From Panicum virgatum (taxonomy: Eukaryota > Streptophyta > Magnoliopsida > Poales > Poaceae), in assembly GCF_016808335.1 (NCBI RefSeq), contig NC_053153.1:30759590-30823589 (forward strand): a stretch of 64,000 bases of DNA. Reading direction: 5' to 3'. A program made the position numbers and the translations under genes. The notes under the pieces were generated by a model. The model ran no database searches, was not told the DNA's origin, and saw only the letters and a list, made by a program, of their open reading frames with translations. Shown in pieces: positions 45,170 through 57,200 of the stretch (position 1 is its first letter; each line of letters opens with the position of its first letter).

Positions 45170-46400
45170 AAACGGTTAACCTCGCGGACGGAGACTACGA
45201 ACTGGTGCCCGCGGACTCTCGTGCGGAGCAGGAGGTTAATCTGAACTGTACTAACTTGTCTCAAGACCTGGGCCAAGCCCCAGAAGCCTTTCTGCCTGAC
45301 AGTGCCCAAGAAGGCAAGCCCCGGAGCATAATCCCACTATTTTTCCGAATTACCATTCTGCTATCTATTTATTAATGTATGGTAATAGTTGGTTTTCTGC
45401 ATTTAAGTTCTCTAGGCGTTGATCGAAAACCCTAGACGCATGATCCATAGGAACCTATGTTTGATACCGGATCTTTTTATCGACTAGTTGCCATGCTAAA
45501 TAGGCACGGTAGAAGTCGAGTGGTTCCCTGCCTCTCGCGAGCAAATAGGAATTGTACTGACTTTAATTCCTGTTGAAATGTAAGGACAACAGGCGGGGTT
45601 GTGTAGTTGTGATACCCCGCTGGTGTAGTCAAAAATGGCTAAGGTCGCGGTGTGTGGCTCATTTCGTTAAGCGTTTGAAAGTACTAGCCACATACCGAGA
45701 AATATGGTAATCGGTAAGCTTAAGTACCTGATTGGACCGGCGAGTGGAACGATCTCGCACCCTCCTGGTAGAAGTAGGGTTTATTTTATGTCGCGACGTA
45801 CGGGTGCAGAGTGGTCGGACTCTGTAGTCGGGGAGGGTGTTCCGGATCCACGGACTGGAAAGAAAGGGGAAAAGTAGCGTGGGCGGGAGCGAAGTCGATC
45901 CCCATGCGTGTGGTCTAGGTTCCCCTGGCCAGGTTGAAATTCGATTCGGAATCGTCCGCCTCTCACGGCATGAGATTGCTTAATGATTTCGGTCACATAG
46001 AGTAACAAGTGGAATACGATGATGGAAATACTGCTGGTTGATTAAATGGTTGCTCTACCATGTTTGAGTAGAGTTAGTTGCAAATTTAGAATGGTTAATT
46101 CCACTAGAATCTGGCTAAGTAAAACATGAAAGTAAGGATCAACACTTAGCGGCATTTTTGGCAAACAAACCCTACCAACCAAAAAGCCTTGCATGTCTAG
46201 TTATCGGACTATGTTATATCCGGAGACGGGTCAGTCTTGCTGAGTATTAGTATACTCAGCCTTGCTTGTGGCACTGTTTTTCAGGTACTAACTTTGAAGA
46301 TCTGTTTGCGAGTCTTACTTGGCCTTGCACTCTGCCTCCGGGTTGGTCTGTTGAGTGGGATGGCCCTTCAACTGGTGCTAATCACCCTCCCGCTGAGTGA
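45170..46400 (+). CDS. LTR-borne spliced ORF, exons 2 and 3 (5' LTR copy)
   Basis: Exon 2 is 45170-45313 and exon 3 46285-46400, with TGA at 46398-46400. The intron is GC-AG (CAAGAAG/GCAAGC ... TTTTTCAG) in phase 1, as in the solo LTR. The coding length from the position equivalent to the solo ATG is the same, 85 codons, with VNLADG, EVNLNC, QDLGQAPE and LPPGWSVEWDGPS conserved. The start codon position reads ACG here, so translation would need an upstream or non-AUG start. By hand, about 16 codons differ silently and 23 change the residue. Function unknown. Confidence 0.55.
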
Positions 46401-46533
46401 CGCATTCGTACGGGCTTTACCGATGCGTCACGTTATCTCGCTAGTTATCTTACTGCTTCCGCTGAACTTTGAGACTTGAATAATTTGAGGAGTTGGAACT
46501 CCGTAGTACTTCGCTAGTCTGAACATGGTTTGT

Positions 46534-46539
46534 AATAAA
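46534..46539 (+). terminator. Polyadenylation signal of the Tekay LTR
   Basis: AATAAA in GGTTTGTAATAAATTTTC, 134 bases after the exon 3 stop, conserved in the solo LTR and 3' LTR. Confidence 0.55.
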
Positions 46540-46760
46540 TTTTCTTTCCGCTGCAATCACTCTGAGATGTATGAAATGGTTTGTGTTGTAATCTCTGGAC
46601 TCACCTTCGTGTGAGTGTTGTCTGCTGATCCTGGAATAGCGTGGCTTTTATCGAGGCTTCACTCGAGGAACTACCGGTTGGTGCCAAATTGGGTCAGAGT
46701 TGCTTAGCAACGAAGATCAGTGCACCCGGGCCCAGTAGTTTTGGGTGGTTCCGCCACAGC

Positions 46761-46772
46761 TGGCATCAGAGC
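46761..46772 (+). other. Primer binding site of the Tekay element
   Basis: TGGCATCAGAGC, two bases after the LTR end. It matches the initiator methionine tRNA complement TGGTATCAGAGC with one mismatch. Confidence 0.8.
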
Positions 46773-48159
46773 TCGCAGACAGCCTACCAGAGATGGCAAC
46801 CTCGGTTTTCAAAACAACAATTTAAAACTTGACTTCAAAGCTACTAAAGTTTTTGAAAGAGTTTAGGATCTCCAAGGACAAGTCTAGGACGTAAAGCCCT
46901 AGGGAATCTTATGGGTATAATCAGGTGGCTTATTTTGTATGGCTAACTTCCAGCACCTTACTTTTCAGTATTTAAATCCTGTAAGTTAAATTCTGCAACT
47001 ACATCATCGCCACGAAGGTATGCTTACTCAGTCAGCTGAGGGAGTCTGACCTTCCCGTCGGTGATGCGAGCCGAACGCTGGAGCTCAAGCAGTGGCCTAC
47101 TTGAGCTGCTGCCCATATACCAACTTCGGTTGAGTATATGGGGAGTAATGGTTCGAAATTGGAATTCAATTCCCCGTCAAAGACGGTACTCAGTCAATAC
47201 GTTGTTTCGATAACGTATGCTTAACGTTGTCCATACGGCGGTAATGGTATGGATGCCGATTCTATAGTGATCGGTAATGTATGGGGACGCTTTCGTGAGT
47301 GCTGGCACGAAAGGTTCATTTTATATACTGTCAATCTTCTGCAGGTACGCTAACTCGAAATCGAATTATAGACTATCTAGCTATATCGAGTAGCTATATA
47401 GTGAGAGACGTAATATGTATGCCACCAAAGTCATTGCGTAAGACCAAGATTACTTGGAAATTTTTCCTTGGTGAGGATGTATAGGTTCTGCATTCATTCT
47501 CAAAAAGATTAGCAAATAAATCTCGGGGGAAATCGCAAGCAAATCAGTTAAAACACTATCCTAGGGAGTATCCAGAAAGTCTGCAACCTGGTTTCCACGA
47601 ATTTTAACCTTCTGTTAAGTTACTCAAATTGACTTGGGGTAGTAAGACTAAATGGTGTTTCCTAAGTTATCCAGCTGCTGTAAAAATTTGAAAATTTTTG
47701 AAGCCTTCTAGCATGGTATTTGTATTTTTGGATCAACCCTGTGTAAAACTGTTAACTCTGAACAGTCTATACAACTGAAATTTTTCGACCTTTATAAGTT
47801 GTTCAAACTAAAAATCGTTCAACATGAAAGTTGTAGACAACTAAGTGATGAGCTTACTATAAAAATTTGAAATTTTTTTTTTACATCTGGGTTGAGAGTT
47901 ATAGTCAAAATACACCCTCTCGGGACACTCAGTTTTCCTGGTTGACGTCACTCCGAATACCTGAGCATATCACCCCCATGGAGTCCGAATTGATCTTAGT
48001 GGTGACTAGATGAATTGTTCCTTAATATCAGAGGGATCTTGTGTAAATTTTTGAGAATTTTTGAAGCAAGTTCTCTACAGTTTTGGCCATTTCTTTCACT
48101 GTTCCAGAGTTAGTAGTCTTGTTACCATCAGCTGATCCATCGGTCTTTTGTTGGGACAG
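46773..48159 (+). other. Leader of the Tekay element
   Basis: About 1.4 kb without an ORF of note. It ends with TTTTGTTGGGACAG right before the ATG of the extra ORF, a possible splice acceptor. Confidence 0.5.
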
Positions 48160-49060
48160 ATGGAAGAGCTGCTGGTCGTTGACGCGCAGGGGCACGTGCA
48201 CTCCGCTTGCCTGCACTGGGATGGGTTTCCCCGCCATCTTTGGGAGCTTTTGAGTGCAGCCGGTTACCTCCAGCCACCGGTTTACGATGGCCACGAGTTT
48301 GTGGAGGACGGAGTTCGTCGCTGCAGTGTGACGATGGTGATCCCGCAGCACCCGCTCAACGGGTGGGAGCCGATCGTGACTCAGATGGTCGGTCACTACC
48401 TGCTGGACACCTGGGAGCTTACCGCCATGAGGGCGATGACCACCTTTTGCTCTTTGCGCCCTCTGGAGGTGGTTCTGACCGCGTTCGGGTTGTTCCCTGC
48501 ACCTGACCCGGCAGACCCGCTTTGGCTCGACCGGATGGCACACGTGGACGTGGTCGCTACCCTTGACCCGGTCGGGGCCCTTCGGACGACAGCGAGGTGC
48601 TTGGACGGTCCCTACAGACTTCACACTTACCAGGGTTACGCCGTCGCTCAGTTGGTGGACCACGCTCAGGCCTTGCACCTGGCGGTCCAGCTGAGAGATG
48701 GGCAGCTTCAGGAGGCTAGTACCGAGCTCGAGAGCAGGGCTACTCTTATCGCCCAGCTCCACGGCCAGGTTCACGAGCTTCAGGACACTGTGTCGGATTG
48801 TGACTGCTACGATCAACTTCCTGGAGGACCAGTTTCACGACCTGCAGCTTGAGATGGACGAGGCTCAGGGGCAGCTCCACGCGATACAGCACGCGCAGGA
48901 TGCCCTTCACGCACCTCCCGATGAGATGCAGGTGGACGAGGAGGACGAGCCCCAGGAGATAGAGTGCGTTTCAGAGATGGACTCCGAGGACCAGGCGCCG
49001 CAGCCCGCACCGGTTGAGGTTCACACTCCCGTGGCGAGTGAGGCATCGGTCAACATGTAG
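48160..49060 (+). CDS. Additional ORF between PBS and gag of the Tekay element
   Basis: ATG 48160 directly follows an AG. The frame runs to about 48804, then coding character continues one base on in the next frame to TAG-terminated 49060, so the copy has a one-base shift near 48805 or uses frameshifting. The first part has LHWDGFPRHLWELL, GVRRCSVTMVIPQHP and WEPIV motifs; the second part is a heptad-like coiled coil rich in Q, E, L and ends in an acidic tail (EEDEPQE). I recognise this only as a kind of uncharacterised protein common in grass retroelements; function unknown. A capsid-associated or RNA-binding role would be a guess. Confidence 0.6.
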
Positions 49061-49714
49061 ACCGAGTCACTGTTTCTTAGCTTTTGTAGACTCCTCTTAG
49101 TGTGGCCTACTTTTGGATCATGGCTACTAGGCTAACTTAGAGTTGAGTAACCCCCTTAGTACTGATGTTAGGAGTGACCAAGTAGAAATGAGAGAACGAT
49201 GGATGTAATGAACCCCTAATGCTACTAGTGTTAATTATCAGTGATCTGCAAAAAGCTGAAGGCAGCAGTTAGTTCGAATTTTTATCCTCTTTTCCTTTCG
49301 GATTTAGCTCCTGAGTTGAATACCAAAGTTGTTCCAAATTTCATTAGGAACCTGCTCGCAAAATTTCAGCCCAAACGGATTGGTATTGCAGGAGATAATC
49401 GCAAATTACAGAAGCTCTGTTTTCTGTGAAGCAGAAAAACCAGAGGAGGAGTAATTGAATTTTTCGACTAACCTACTCTGGAAATCTGACTTTGTGATGA
49501 CTACCAAAGTTGTAGATCATGAAATTTACTATCTCCTGTAAAAATTTCAAGTCCATATCATGTACCGAACTCTAGTTATGAGCGTTTTCGTATCGCTGGT
49601 CTTGCTGCACAACCTGATTAAGCAATTTCCAGTATTTCCATGTCATTTTGAGTTGTATATTCCATTTGAAATGATGATAATGATGAGCCTAATGCAAAAG
49701 TACTCACATTTCAG
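49061..49714 (+). other. Spacer between the additional ORF and gag-pol
   Basis: Non-coding, AT-rich. It ends ACTCACATTTCAG directly before the gag-pol ATG, a good splice-acceptor match. Confidence 0.5.
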
Positions 49715-52700
49715 ATGGTTGGATCAACTCGAGGCACCCCTAGTGGTTTTGGAGCCGGAGGGAATGGCGATCCACCTCCACCTCCTCCACCAGTGGGTAT
49801 TGCTGAGGTTCTTGCTGCCCAGACAGAGATTTTGCGGCAGCTGGTTCAAGCTCAGCAACAACCGCGGGGTGGGCATCATGCTCATCACGCACAAGAGGCG
49901 AGCTACCAAGATTTCCTCAGCACTCAGCCTCCGCTGTTCAATAAAGCGGATGAGCCTCTGGACGCGGACGCTTGGATTCGCACGATCGAGTCCAAGTTTT
50001 CTCTATTGACTACTCCTTGTTCCGAAGCGAACAAGACTCGCTATGCCGCGCAGCAGCTTCGCGGATCAGCTCGTATGTGGTGGGATCATTACCACGGGAT
50101 GCTACCGGCTGATCATGTGGTGAATTGGAATGAATTCAAATTGGCTTTTCGAGATCATCATATTCCAGCTGGACTTCTTGACCGTAAGCTCAACGAGTTT
50201 TTGGCCTTGACTCAGGGCACTCGTACTGTGGTGCAGTATGCCCAAGTATTCCATCAATTGTGTCAATATGCTGGACATCACGCGGATACCGACGCTAAGA
50301 AGCGTGAACGCTTCCGTCGAGGCCTTTGTACCAAGTTACAAGAAAGGCTAAATCTTGTTCGTGCGGACACTTTCAATGAGTTGGTGAATATGGCTATATC
50401 TCAGGAGGATCTGATTTCTGCACACCGCGCTGAAAAGAAGCGCAAGGCACCTGCTGGACCCTCGAGTGCCTCTGCACCAAGGTATCGTATTGTGCAAAAT
50501 AACCCACCCGCATCCTCTCAGAAGGCCCCTCAGCCAGGGCGTTGGATTATTCGGCCTCCTCAACAGCAGCAGCAGACTCGATTCGGGCTCCCCCAGCAAG
50601 CTCGATTTGCACCTCAGCAGCAGCAAAACGGCCCTAGGCCGAATGCTCAGCCAGCCGCTCGCCCGGATAATAATAACCGTTGTTTTAGATGCGGGAGTCC
50701 GGATCACTTTGCCAAGATGTGCCCCCAGGCGGGACAATCTCAAGGGCAGGCTTCTCGCAGAAATGATCAGAACAAGGGCAAGAGGCAAACCATTCAAGTC
50801 AGGCAGGGCCGACTTAACTTCACCAACCTTGCTGAACTACCCGAGGGAGCACCAATCATGTCGGGTACATTCTCTATAAACCAACACCCCACAGTTATCT
50901 TATTCGATTCTGGTGCCTCTCATAGCTTCATTAGTTCTAAATTCGGAGCAAGGGTTGGGTTAGATTTCTGTCACACGAAAGGTTCATTCATGATATCTAC
51001 TCCGGGTGGTAAAGTCGCATCAAACCAAATCGTCCATAATGCGCCACTTAGTTTGGGTAGTAAAACCATTCCTACCACCTTGATATTGTTGCCACTAGAA
51101 GGTATGGACATTATTCTAGGAATGGATTGGATGAAAAGACATGGGGTAATGTTAGATATCTCTTCCCGAGCCGTTGAATTAAATTCTCCAACTCATGGTC
51201 ATTCGGTTCTATATTTACCTCATCACCAATGCAACAACTCTTGTGCCTATGCCATGAAAGATATTCGTCTCGAAGATATTCCGGTAGTCCGTGAATATGC
51301 AGATGTGTTTCCGAATGATTTACCTGGTATGCCTCCAGACCGGGATATCGAATTTGTCATTGAACTTCAGCCTGGTACAGCCCCTATTTCAAAAAGGCCG
51401 TATCGAATGCCGCCTAAAGAATTAGCCGAACTAAAAATCCAGCTGCAAGAACTTCTGGACAAGGGTTTTATTCACCCAAGTGCTTCACCTTGGGGCTGTC
51501 CAGCATTGTTCGTAAAGAAGAAGGATGATAGTCTGAGGTTGTGTGTTGATTACCGGCCTCTCAATGCGGTGACCATCAAAAATAAATATCCACTTCCCCG
51601 CATTGATGTATTGTTTGATCAATTGGCTGGAGCAAAGATTTTCTCCAAGATTGATCTTCGTTCAGGTTATCATCAAATTAAAATCCGGCCTTGCGATATT
51701 CCCAAGACCGCCTTCTCAACCCGATATGGTCTCTATGAATATTTGGTTATGTCTTTCGGTCTCACTAATGCTCCGGCTTATTTTATGTATCTCATGAACT
51801 CGGTATTTATGCCAGAACTTGACAAGTTTGTTGTGGTCTTTATTGACGACATTCTGATCTATTCCAAAGATGAGGCAGAACATGAGCAACATCTGCGCAT
51901 TGTTCTTCAACGTCTCAGAGATCATAAGCTGTACGCAAAATTCTCCAAGTGTGAATTCTGGCTGGACACAGTCAAATTTCTGGGTCACACTATATCTAGT
52001 GAAGGCATTTCAGTTGATCCCAGCAAAGTACAAGAAGTAATGGACTGGAAACCTCCTACTTCAGTTCATCAGATCCGCAGTTTTCTCGGCTTGGCGGGGT
52101 ATTACCGCAGATTTATTCCGGACTTCTCCAGAATTGCTAAGCCCATGACAGAACTACTAAGAAAAGATGTCAAGTTTAAATGGAACACGAAGTGTGATGA
52201 AGCATTCCATACATTGAGAGCACATCTAACCACTGCACCAGTCTTGGCTCAACCTGACAACAATAAACCATACGACGTTTATTGTGATGCTTCAGGCACT
52301 GGTCTTGGTTGTGTTCTAATGCAAGACAATCGGGTGATAGCTTATGCTTCCCGAGCTCTTCGGCCCCACGAGCTAAATTATCCCACTCATGATCTGGAAC
52401 TAGCCGCCGTTATTCATGCTCTCAAGCTTTGGAGACATTATCTTATGGGCACTCATTGCAATATCTATACCGACCATAAGAGTCTCAAATACATTTTCAC
52501 TCAAAGTGAGCTGAATATGAGGCAACGAAGATGGCTGGAATTAATTAAAGATTATGATCTGGAGGTTCATTATCATCCGGGCAAGGCGAATGTGGTAGCC
52601 GACGCGCTCAGTCGCAAGGTTCACTGCAATTGCCTTTCAATGGAGTCGTATAATGACACATTGTGTGCTGAAATGCAAAGGCTGAAATTAGAAATTATTC

Positions 52701-54238
52701 CTCAGGGCTCTTTGAATCATATTTCGGTGGAACCGACACTCTATGACCAGGTCATCATGGCACAATTACACGACAAAAGTGTTGGTATCATCAAGCAGCA
52801 AGTAGTAGAAGGTAAAAATAAATATAAGTGTTTCCGAGTGGACCATAAAGGAATTTTGTGGTTCGAGGATCGCCTAGTCGTTCCCAAGAATCCTGACCTG
52901 CGGAAACAAATCCTGGACGAAGCACATCTCTCTAAATTCTCTATTCATCCGGGCAGCACCAAGATGTACCAAGATCTCAGGCAAAATTTTTGGTGGACTC
53001 GCATGAAGAGAGAGATTGCCAAATATGTCGCAGAATGTGACACCTGCCAGAGAGTGAAAGCTAGTCACTTGAAGGTTGCTGGAACTCTTCAACCTCTACC
53101 AATTCCATCTTGGAAATGGGAAGATATCAGCATGGATTTCATTGTGGGCTTACCAAATACTTCTCAGCACCATGATTCCATTTGGGTCATAGTTGATAGG
53201 CTCACAAAGACTGCTCATTTTATTCCAGTGCATACTGAATATCGAGCCAAGAAATATGCTGAGATCTATATTGATCGGATTGTCTGCCTACACGGTATAC
53301 CCAAAACAATTATATCGGATCGTGGTCCTCAGTTTGTGGCAAGGTTTTGGGAGCAACTCCAAGAGGCTCTCGGAACTAAATTAATTCGAAGCTCAGCTTA
53401 CCATCCACAGACTGACGGACAGACCGAAAGGGTTAATCAAATTCTTGAAGATATGCTTCGAGCATGTGTCATCCATTATGACAAGAACTGGGACAAATGT
53501 TTATCCTTGGCTGAGTTTTCTTATAACAACAGCTATCAGGCCAGTCTGAAGATGGCACCCTTCGAGGCCTTGTATGGTCGACGGTGTCGAACTCCTTTGA
53601 GTTGGTCCCAGACTGGAGAACGTCAAATCTTTGGACCTGAATTAGTGGTCGAGGCTGAAGAGAAAGTAAAAATAGTACAAGCAAATCTCCGAGCAGCCCA
53701 GTCTCGGCAAAAGAGTTATTTCGATAAAAGAAGGGATCCTTTGAAGTTCATGGTTGGTAATCACGTCTATTTACGAGTATCCCCAACTCGAGGCGTTCAA
53801 CGTTTCGGAGTCAGGGGTAAGCTCGCACCTCGCTATGTCGGGCCATATGAAATCATTGAAGAATGTGGACCCGTGGCTTATCGTTTGCGACTTCCTTCAC
53901 GACTTGCCGCCATCCATAATGTTTTCCACATATCCCAACTCAAGAAATGTGTTCGAGTTCCTACGGAAATCATTGATCAACAGGAAATTTTAGTGGAGCC
54001 CGATCTCTCATATACCGAATATCCACTCAAAATTCTAGATCAAAAAGAGAGGGGTACTCGTCGAAAGGTGGTAAAAATGTATAAAATTCAGTGGTCTCAT
54101 CACACTGAGGAAGAAGCCACCTGGGAGACGGAGGATTATCTTAATCGACATTATCCGGGTTTCATTAGCTCCACCTCAGGTATATCATTTTCCCCGCCTC
54201 AATTCAATCATCCAATCTCGGGACGAGATTCTTTTTAA
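49715..54238 (+). CDS. gag-pol polyprotein, Tekay-type chromovirus (1,507 codons incl. stop region)
   Basis: One uninterrupted frame. Gag: proline run near residues 21-27, retrotrans_gag about 85-235, zinc knuckle [14 protein letters not shown] at 323-336. Protease DSGASHSF at 398-405 and ILGMDW near 466. Reverse transcriptase about 565-740 with catalytic FIDD at 709-712. RNase H with YCDAS near 856-860. Integrase: HPGS...CDTC zinc finger about 1077-1110, then D1141, D1202 and E1238 (35 residues between the last two). The C-terminal chromodomain about 1434-1482 ([20 protein letters not shown]) would target integration to marked chromatin. All key residues are present, so the protein could be active. 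Confidence 0.95.
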   Translation: MVGSTRGTPSGFGAGGNGDPPPPPPPVGIAEVLAAQTEILRQLVQAQQQPRGGHHAHHAQEASYQDFLSTQPPLFNKADEPLDADAWIRTIESKFSLLTTPCSEANKTRYAAQQLRGSARMWWDHYHGMLPADHVVNWNEFKLAFRDHHIPAGLLDRKLNEFLALTQGTRTVVQYAQVFHQLCQYAGHHADTDAKKRERFRRGLCTKLQERLNLVRADTFNELVNMAISQEDLISAHRAEKKRKAPAGPSSASAPRYRIVQNNPPASSQKAPQPGRWIIRPPQQQQQTRFGLPQQARFAPQQQQNGPRPNAQPAARPDNNNRCFRCGSPDHFAKMCPQAGQSQGQASRRNDQNKGKRQTIQVRQGRLNFTNLAELPEGAPIMSGTFSINQHPTVILFDSGASHSFISSKFGARVGLDFCHTKGSFMISTPGGKVASNQIVHNAPLSLGSKTIPTTLILLPLEGMDIILGMDWMKRHGVMLDISSRAVELNSPTHGHSVLYLPHHQCNNSCAYAMKDIRLEDIPVVREYADVFPNDLPGMPPDRDIEFVIELQPGTAPISKRPYRMPPKELAELKIQLQELLDKGFIHPSASPWGCPALFVKKKDDSLRLCVDYRPLNAVTIKNKYPLPRIDVLFDQLAGAKIFSKIDLRSGYHQIKIRPCDIPKTAFSTRYGLYEYLVMSFGLTNAPAYFMYLMNSVFMPELDKFVVVFIDDILIYSKDEAEHEQHLRIVLQRLRDHKLYAKFSKCEFWLDTVKFLGHTISSEGISVDPSKVQEVMDWKPPTSVHQIRSFLGLAGYYRRFIPDFSRIAKPMTELLRKDVKFKWNTKCDEAFHTLRAHLTTAPVLAQPDNNKPYDVYCDASGTGLGCVLMQDNRVIAYASRALRPHELNYPTHDLELAAVIHALKLWRHYLMGTHCNIYTDHKSLKYIFTQSELNMRQRRWLELIKDYDLEVHYHPGKANVVADALSRKVHCNCLSMESYNDTLCAEMQRLKLEIIPQGSLNHISVEPTLYDQVIMAQLHDKSVGIIKQQVVEGKNKYKCFRVDHKGILWFEDRLVVPKNPDLRKQILDEAHLSKFSIHPGSTKMYQDLRQNFWWTRMKREIAKYVAECDTCQRVKASHLKVAGTLQPLPIPSWKWEDISMDFIVGLPNTSQHHDSIWVIVDRLTKTAHFIPVHTEYRAKKYAEIYIDRIVCLHGIPKTIISDRGPQFVARFWEQLQEALGTKLIRSSAYHPQTDGQTERVNQILEDMLRACVIHYDKNWDKCLSLAEFSYNNSYQASLKMAPFEALYGRRCRTPLSWSQTGERQIFGPELVVEAEEKVKIVQANLRAAQSRQKSYFDKRRDPLKFMVGNHVYLRVSPTRGVQRFGVRGKLAPRYVGPYEIIEECGPVAYRLRLPSRLAAIHNVFHISQLKKCVRVPTEIIDQQEILVEPDLSYTEYPLKILDQKERGTRRKVVKMYKIQWSHHTEEEATWETEDYLNRHYPGFISSTSGISFSPPQFNHPISGRDSF

Positions 54239-54247
54239 GGGGAGTAG
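54237..54247 (+). other. Polypurine tract of the Tekay element
   Basis: AAGGGGAGTAG just before the 3' LTR; overlaps the gag-pol stop by two bases. Preceded by CGGGACGAGATTC, also seen before element A's LTR. Confidence 0.8.
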
Positions 54248-54249
54248 CT

Positions 54250-57200
54250 TGTGACACCTCAGGTGTCAGTACTTTTAAATACAATCAATGTACCTTAGTT
54301 AAAGTTAAAATAAAAATTTGAGAAATTGATTCAAAGAGAAAGGACCAAATAGAATACCAATCATACAAAAGAAATTATAGGAAAAAGAGAAAGGAGTGAA
54401 AAGCTACTCAAAATTTAATTCAAAAAAAAATGTGCACAAAATTTTTGTTGGCTCATGAGAGGTGTTTCAATTGACATGTGCTCAATTGAACTTCAGCCAA
54501 AATCAAGTCAAAAACTGAATAAAACTAAAGTCCTTTTGTGCAAATATGCAAATGTACCAATAGTTCAAAATGTGAGTTTCAAATGAAAATTTGCATAACA
54601 CAAAAGTTGTAGATCTTGAAAAGTTATGCAAAAGTGGTATTCAACACTTTTCCATTTGAGCCCTCCAATTAGAAGATAATTTTAGTTTACCGAGAGGTCC
54701 CTGGAATTTCAGAAATCACAAATATGCCCTTATCTCCATCTCTCTCTTTCCCGGCCTGCTCTGTTCGCGCCGCCCGCCGTACGCCGCCGGTGGACTTCGT
54801 CCACCGCGCGCCCGCTGCCAAATGGACCCGGGGAAACCTCTCCACGTCACCTGGCCCGCCCCTTGGCGCCCTCCCACACCCACACGCGTCCCAGGCCGCT
54901 CCCCGAGCCGCCACGACACCCCCAGCCATGCGCCGCGCCGCTGCCGCTCCGCCCGCTCGCCGTCGACTCGCCCAGGCCAAATCGACCGCCCCCAGTCACT
55001 CCATTCCTCACCCAGGAGCTCTTTGGCCTATAAAGACCCCCAGAACCCCCACAGTCGCGCCCCTTCTTCCCCTTCTTCCTCCTCCCGCCGCTCCGCCATG
55101 GCCGCCGAGATCCAGCTCTCGCGGACCGGCTAGCCCAGCCCCACATTGCCCCCTCCGACCACCGCAGCAGCTTCGCCACCTCCCAGTTAAGCTCCACGCG
55201 CGCGGAATCGAATCCAAACCCCCTCCCGAAGCCGTTCCCCTTTTGCGCCGCCGCCGGCGAGCTCAGTCTCACCGCGGACCGGCCAGCTCCGGGGAAGACC
55301 GAGCCCGACAGCTACCCCAGAAGCATCCACGAGCTCACGCGGTGCTCGTGCGTGCCCTGTTCCACTACCCCGAGCCCTCCTTCGCCTCCAGCGCCGGCGA
55401 ACCGAACAACCGACCCGCCATCAACGCCGACGAGCTTGAACCTGTGCTCCAAACGCTCGAACGTCGACCAGGGTAGGTGTTCCTCGATCCTTTCTCCCCC
55501 ACGCGCCTCCCCGTGGCAGCCCTGGTAAGCCCTGCACCGCAGAACACCACCGGCAAGATGCCACGGCGGAGAAGGCCGGCGAAGGACCCGGTTGTAATTT
55601 CTTTTTTTCGTTCAAGGGTGTCTCTGCAAGTTTTACAGTGTATACCAGTGAACTTCTAAAATGCGAAACAAATCACAGAAAAATCAGAAAAATGCAAACT
55701 CAACTGATCTGGAATTCTTGTAACAAAATCTACAAATTTTGTAACATTCACATTTGCAGAAACTCAACCGAATTTAATCTAGGGAAAAGAATAAGAAAAC
55801 CACCTTATGCATGTTCATGAAGTTCTACCCATCAAATGACCTTGATTTTTGGATATGTTATCACTAATGGAATGCTAAGATCACTGTAAAAAGATGACAC
55901 CAACCCAAAACAGTTATCATGTTAGAACAATCAATATTCTCTAATCTGTTGTTAGTTTTTTTCGATTTAATTCAGGAAAATATACACATGACCTTGATCT
56001 GAAAATTTTACTACAGACTTGTGCCACTGAATCCCTGCAAATCTCTAAATTTCAAATTTATTAGAGTTCGTGTGCTATATACCATGATTTATGCTGGTTT
56101 AATCAACTTAATTCCTCATATATAGTTCTTATGCTCAGAAAAATCTATATTTATTTCTGGAGTCTCTTTCTAGCTCTATGTTCCTGTCTAAAAATTTTGA
56201 GCTGCAGTTACGGAGTTTTGCTTTGTTGAATAATCATGCTTATCATCTTAGGGCTAGATTTACTATTTTTGTTCTGAGTAATCTACAATGTTTCTGATCT
56301 TTATTTTTGGGCATGATCTTGTTTAGAGTATTTTCTACCCGTGATAAAAAGTTCAGATGCAATACTGGTCAAATGCATCTTGAGAAATTTATGCAAACTC
56401 ATGTTAAGTTAACTGAATAACTAATTTATCATAGTGAGTTAAATCTTGAAAAATTTTGTGGAGTATGCTTAACTCAGGACTAGTCTCTGGTAAAAATTTG
56501 AGAACCAAATCCTTAGTAAAACTTTATGTAGAATTAATCTTTGTTAATGGCTTGCTGTTTTTAATCTTTTTATCACCTCTTCTATATAAGTGTATAAAAT
56601 CTGGAAAAATTTCAGTACTGAGTTTATGCTTTGAAGTTGCTTGCATAAAATTTGTAGCACCAGAACCCATGTTGAACATTCTGTACAAAAAGATGAAGCA
56701 ACTAGAGTAATCCATTTGCATGAATAGTTATAGTTTTTGCTCTATGGTAGATGCTGAAATTTATACCATGAATGTTCAAGTTTGAATCTGAGTTACTTTA
56801 GTGTTTCATCACTAGCTCTTTAGTAGTTGTGTTGTTAAGGAATAATGAAAGCATGCTATGTGTTGAAATTAAAAATGAAAACCCAAAACCCCACTCATTC
56901 ATGAATAACCGTAGTTATGTTTGCTACTCTATAAACGATTGCCCATGCAATGAAATGTGAAATCATCACTAAATTAACTTTCGTGGACTACAACTTTATC
57001 GTGAAGGAAAGAAATTATATCCCTGGATAACTCAAAATCTTGCATTGCATATAGAAACGGTTAACCTCGCGGACGGAGACTACGAACTGGTGCCCGCGGA
57101 CTCTCGTGCGGAGCAGGAGGTTAATCTGAACTGTACTAACTTGTCTCAAGACCTGGGCCAAGCCCCAGAAGCCTTTCTGCCTGACAGTGCCCAAGAAGGC

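Larger units (their letters stand above)
42366..46758 (+). repeat. 5' LTR of the Tekay element
   Basis: 4,393 bp. TATA box at 43145-43150, GC-rich until about 43700, then AT-rich. Contains the LTR-borne ORF exons and AATAAA at 46534-46539. The first bases form a short hairpin GACACC/GGTGTC. Confidence 0.95.
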
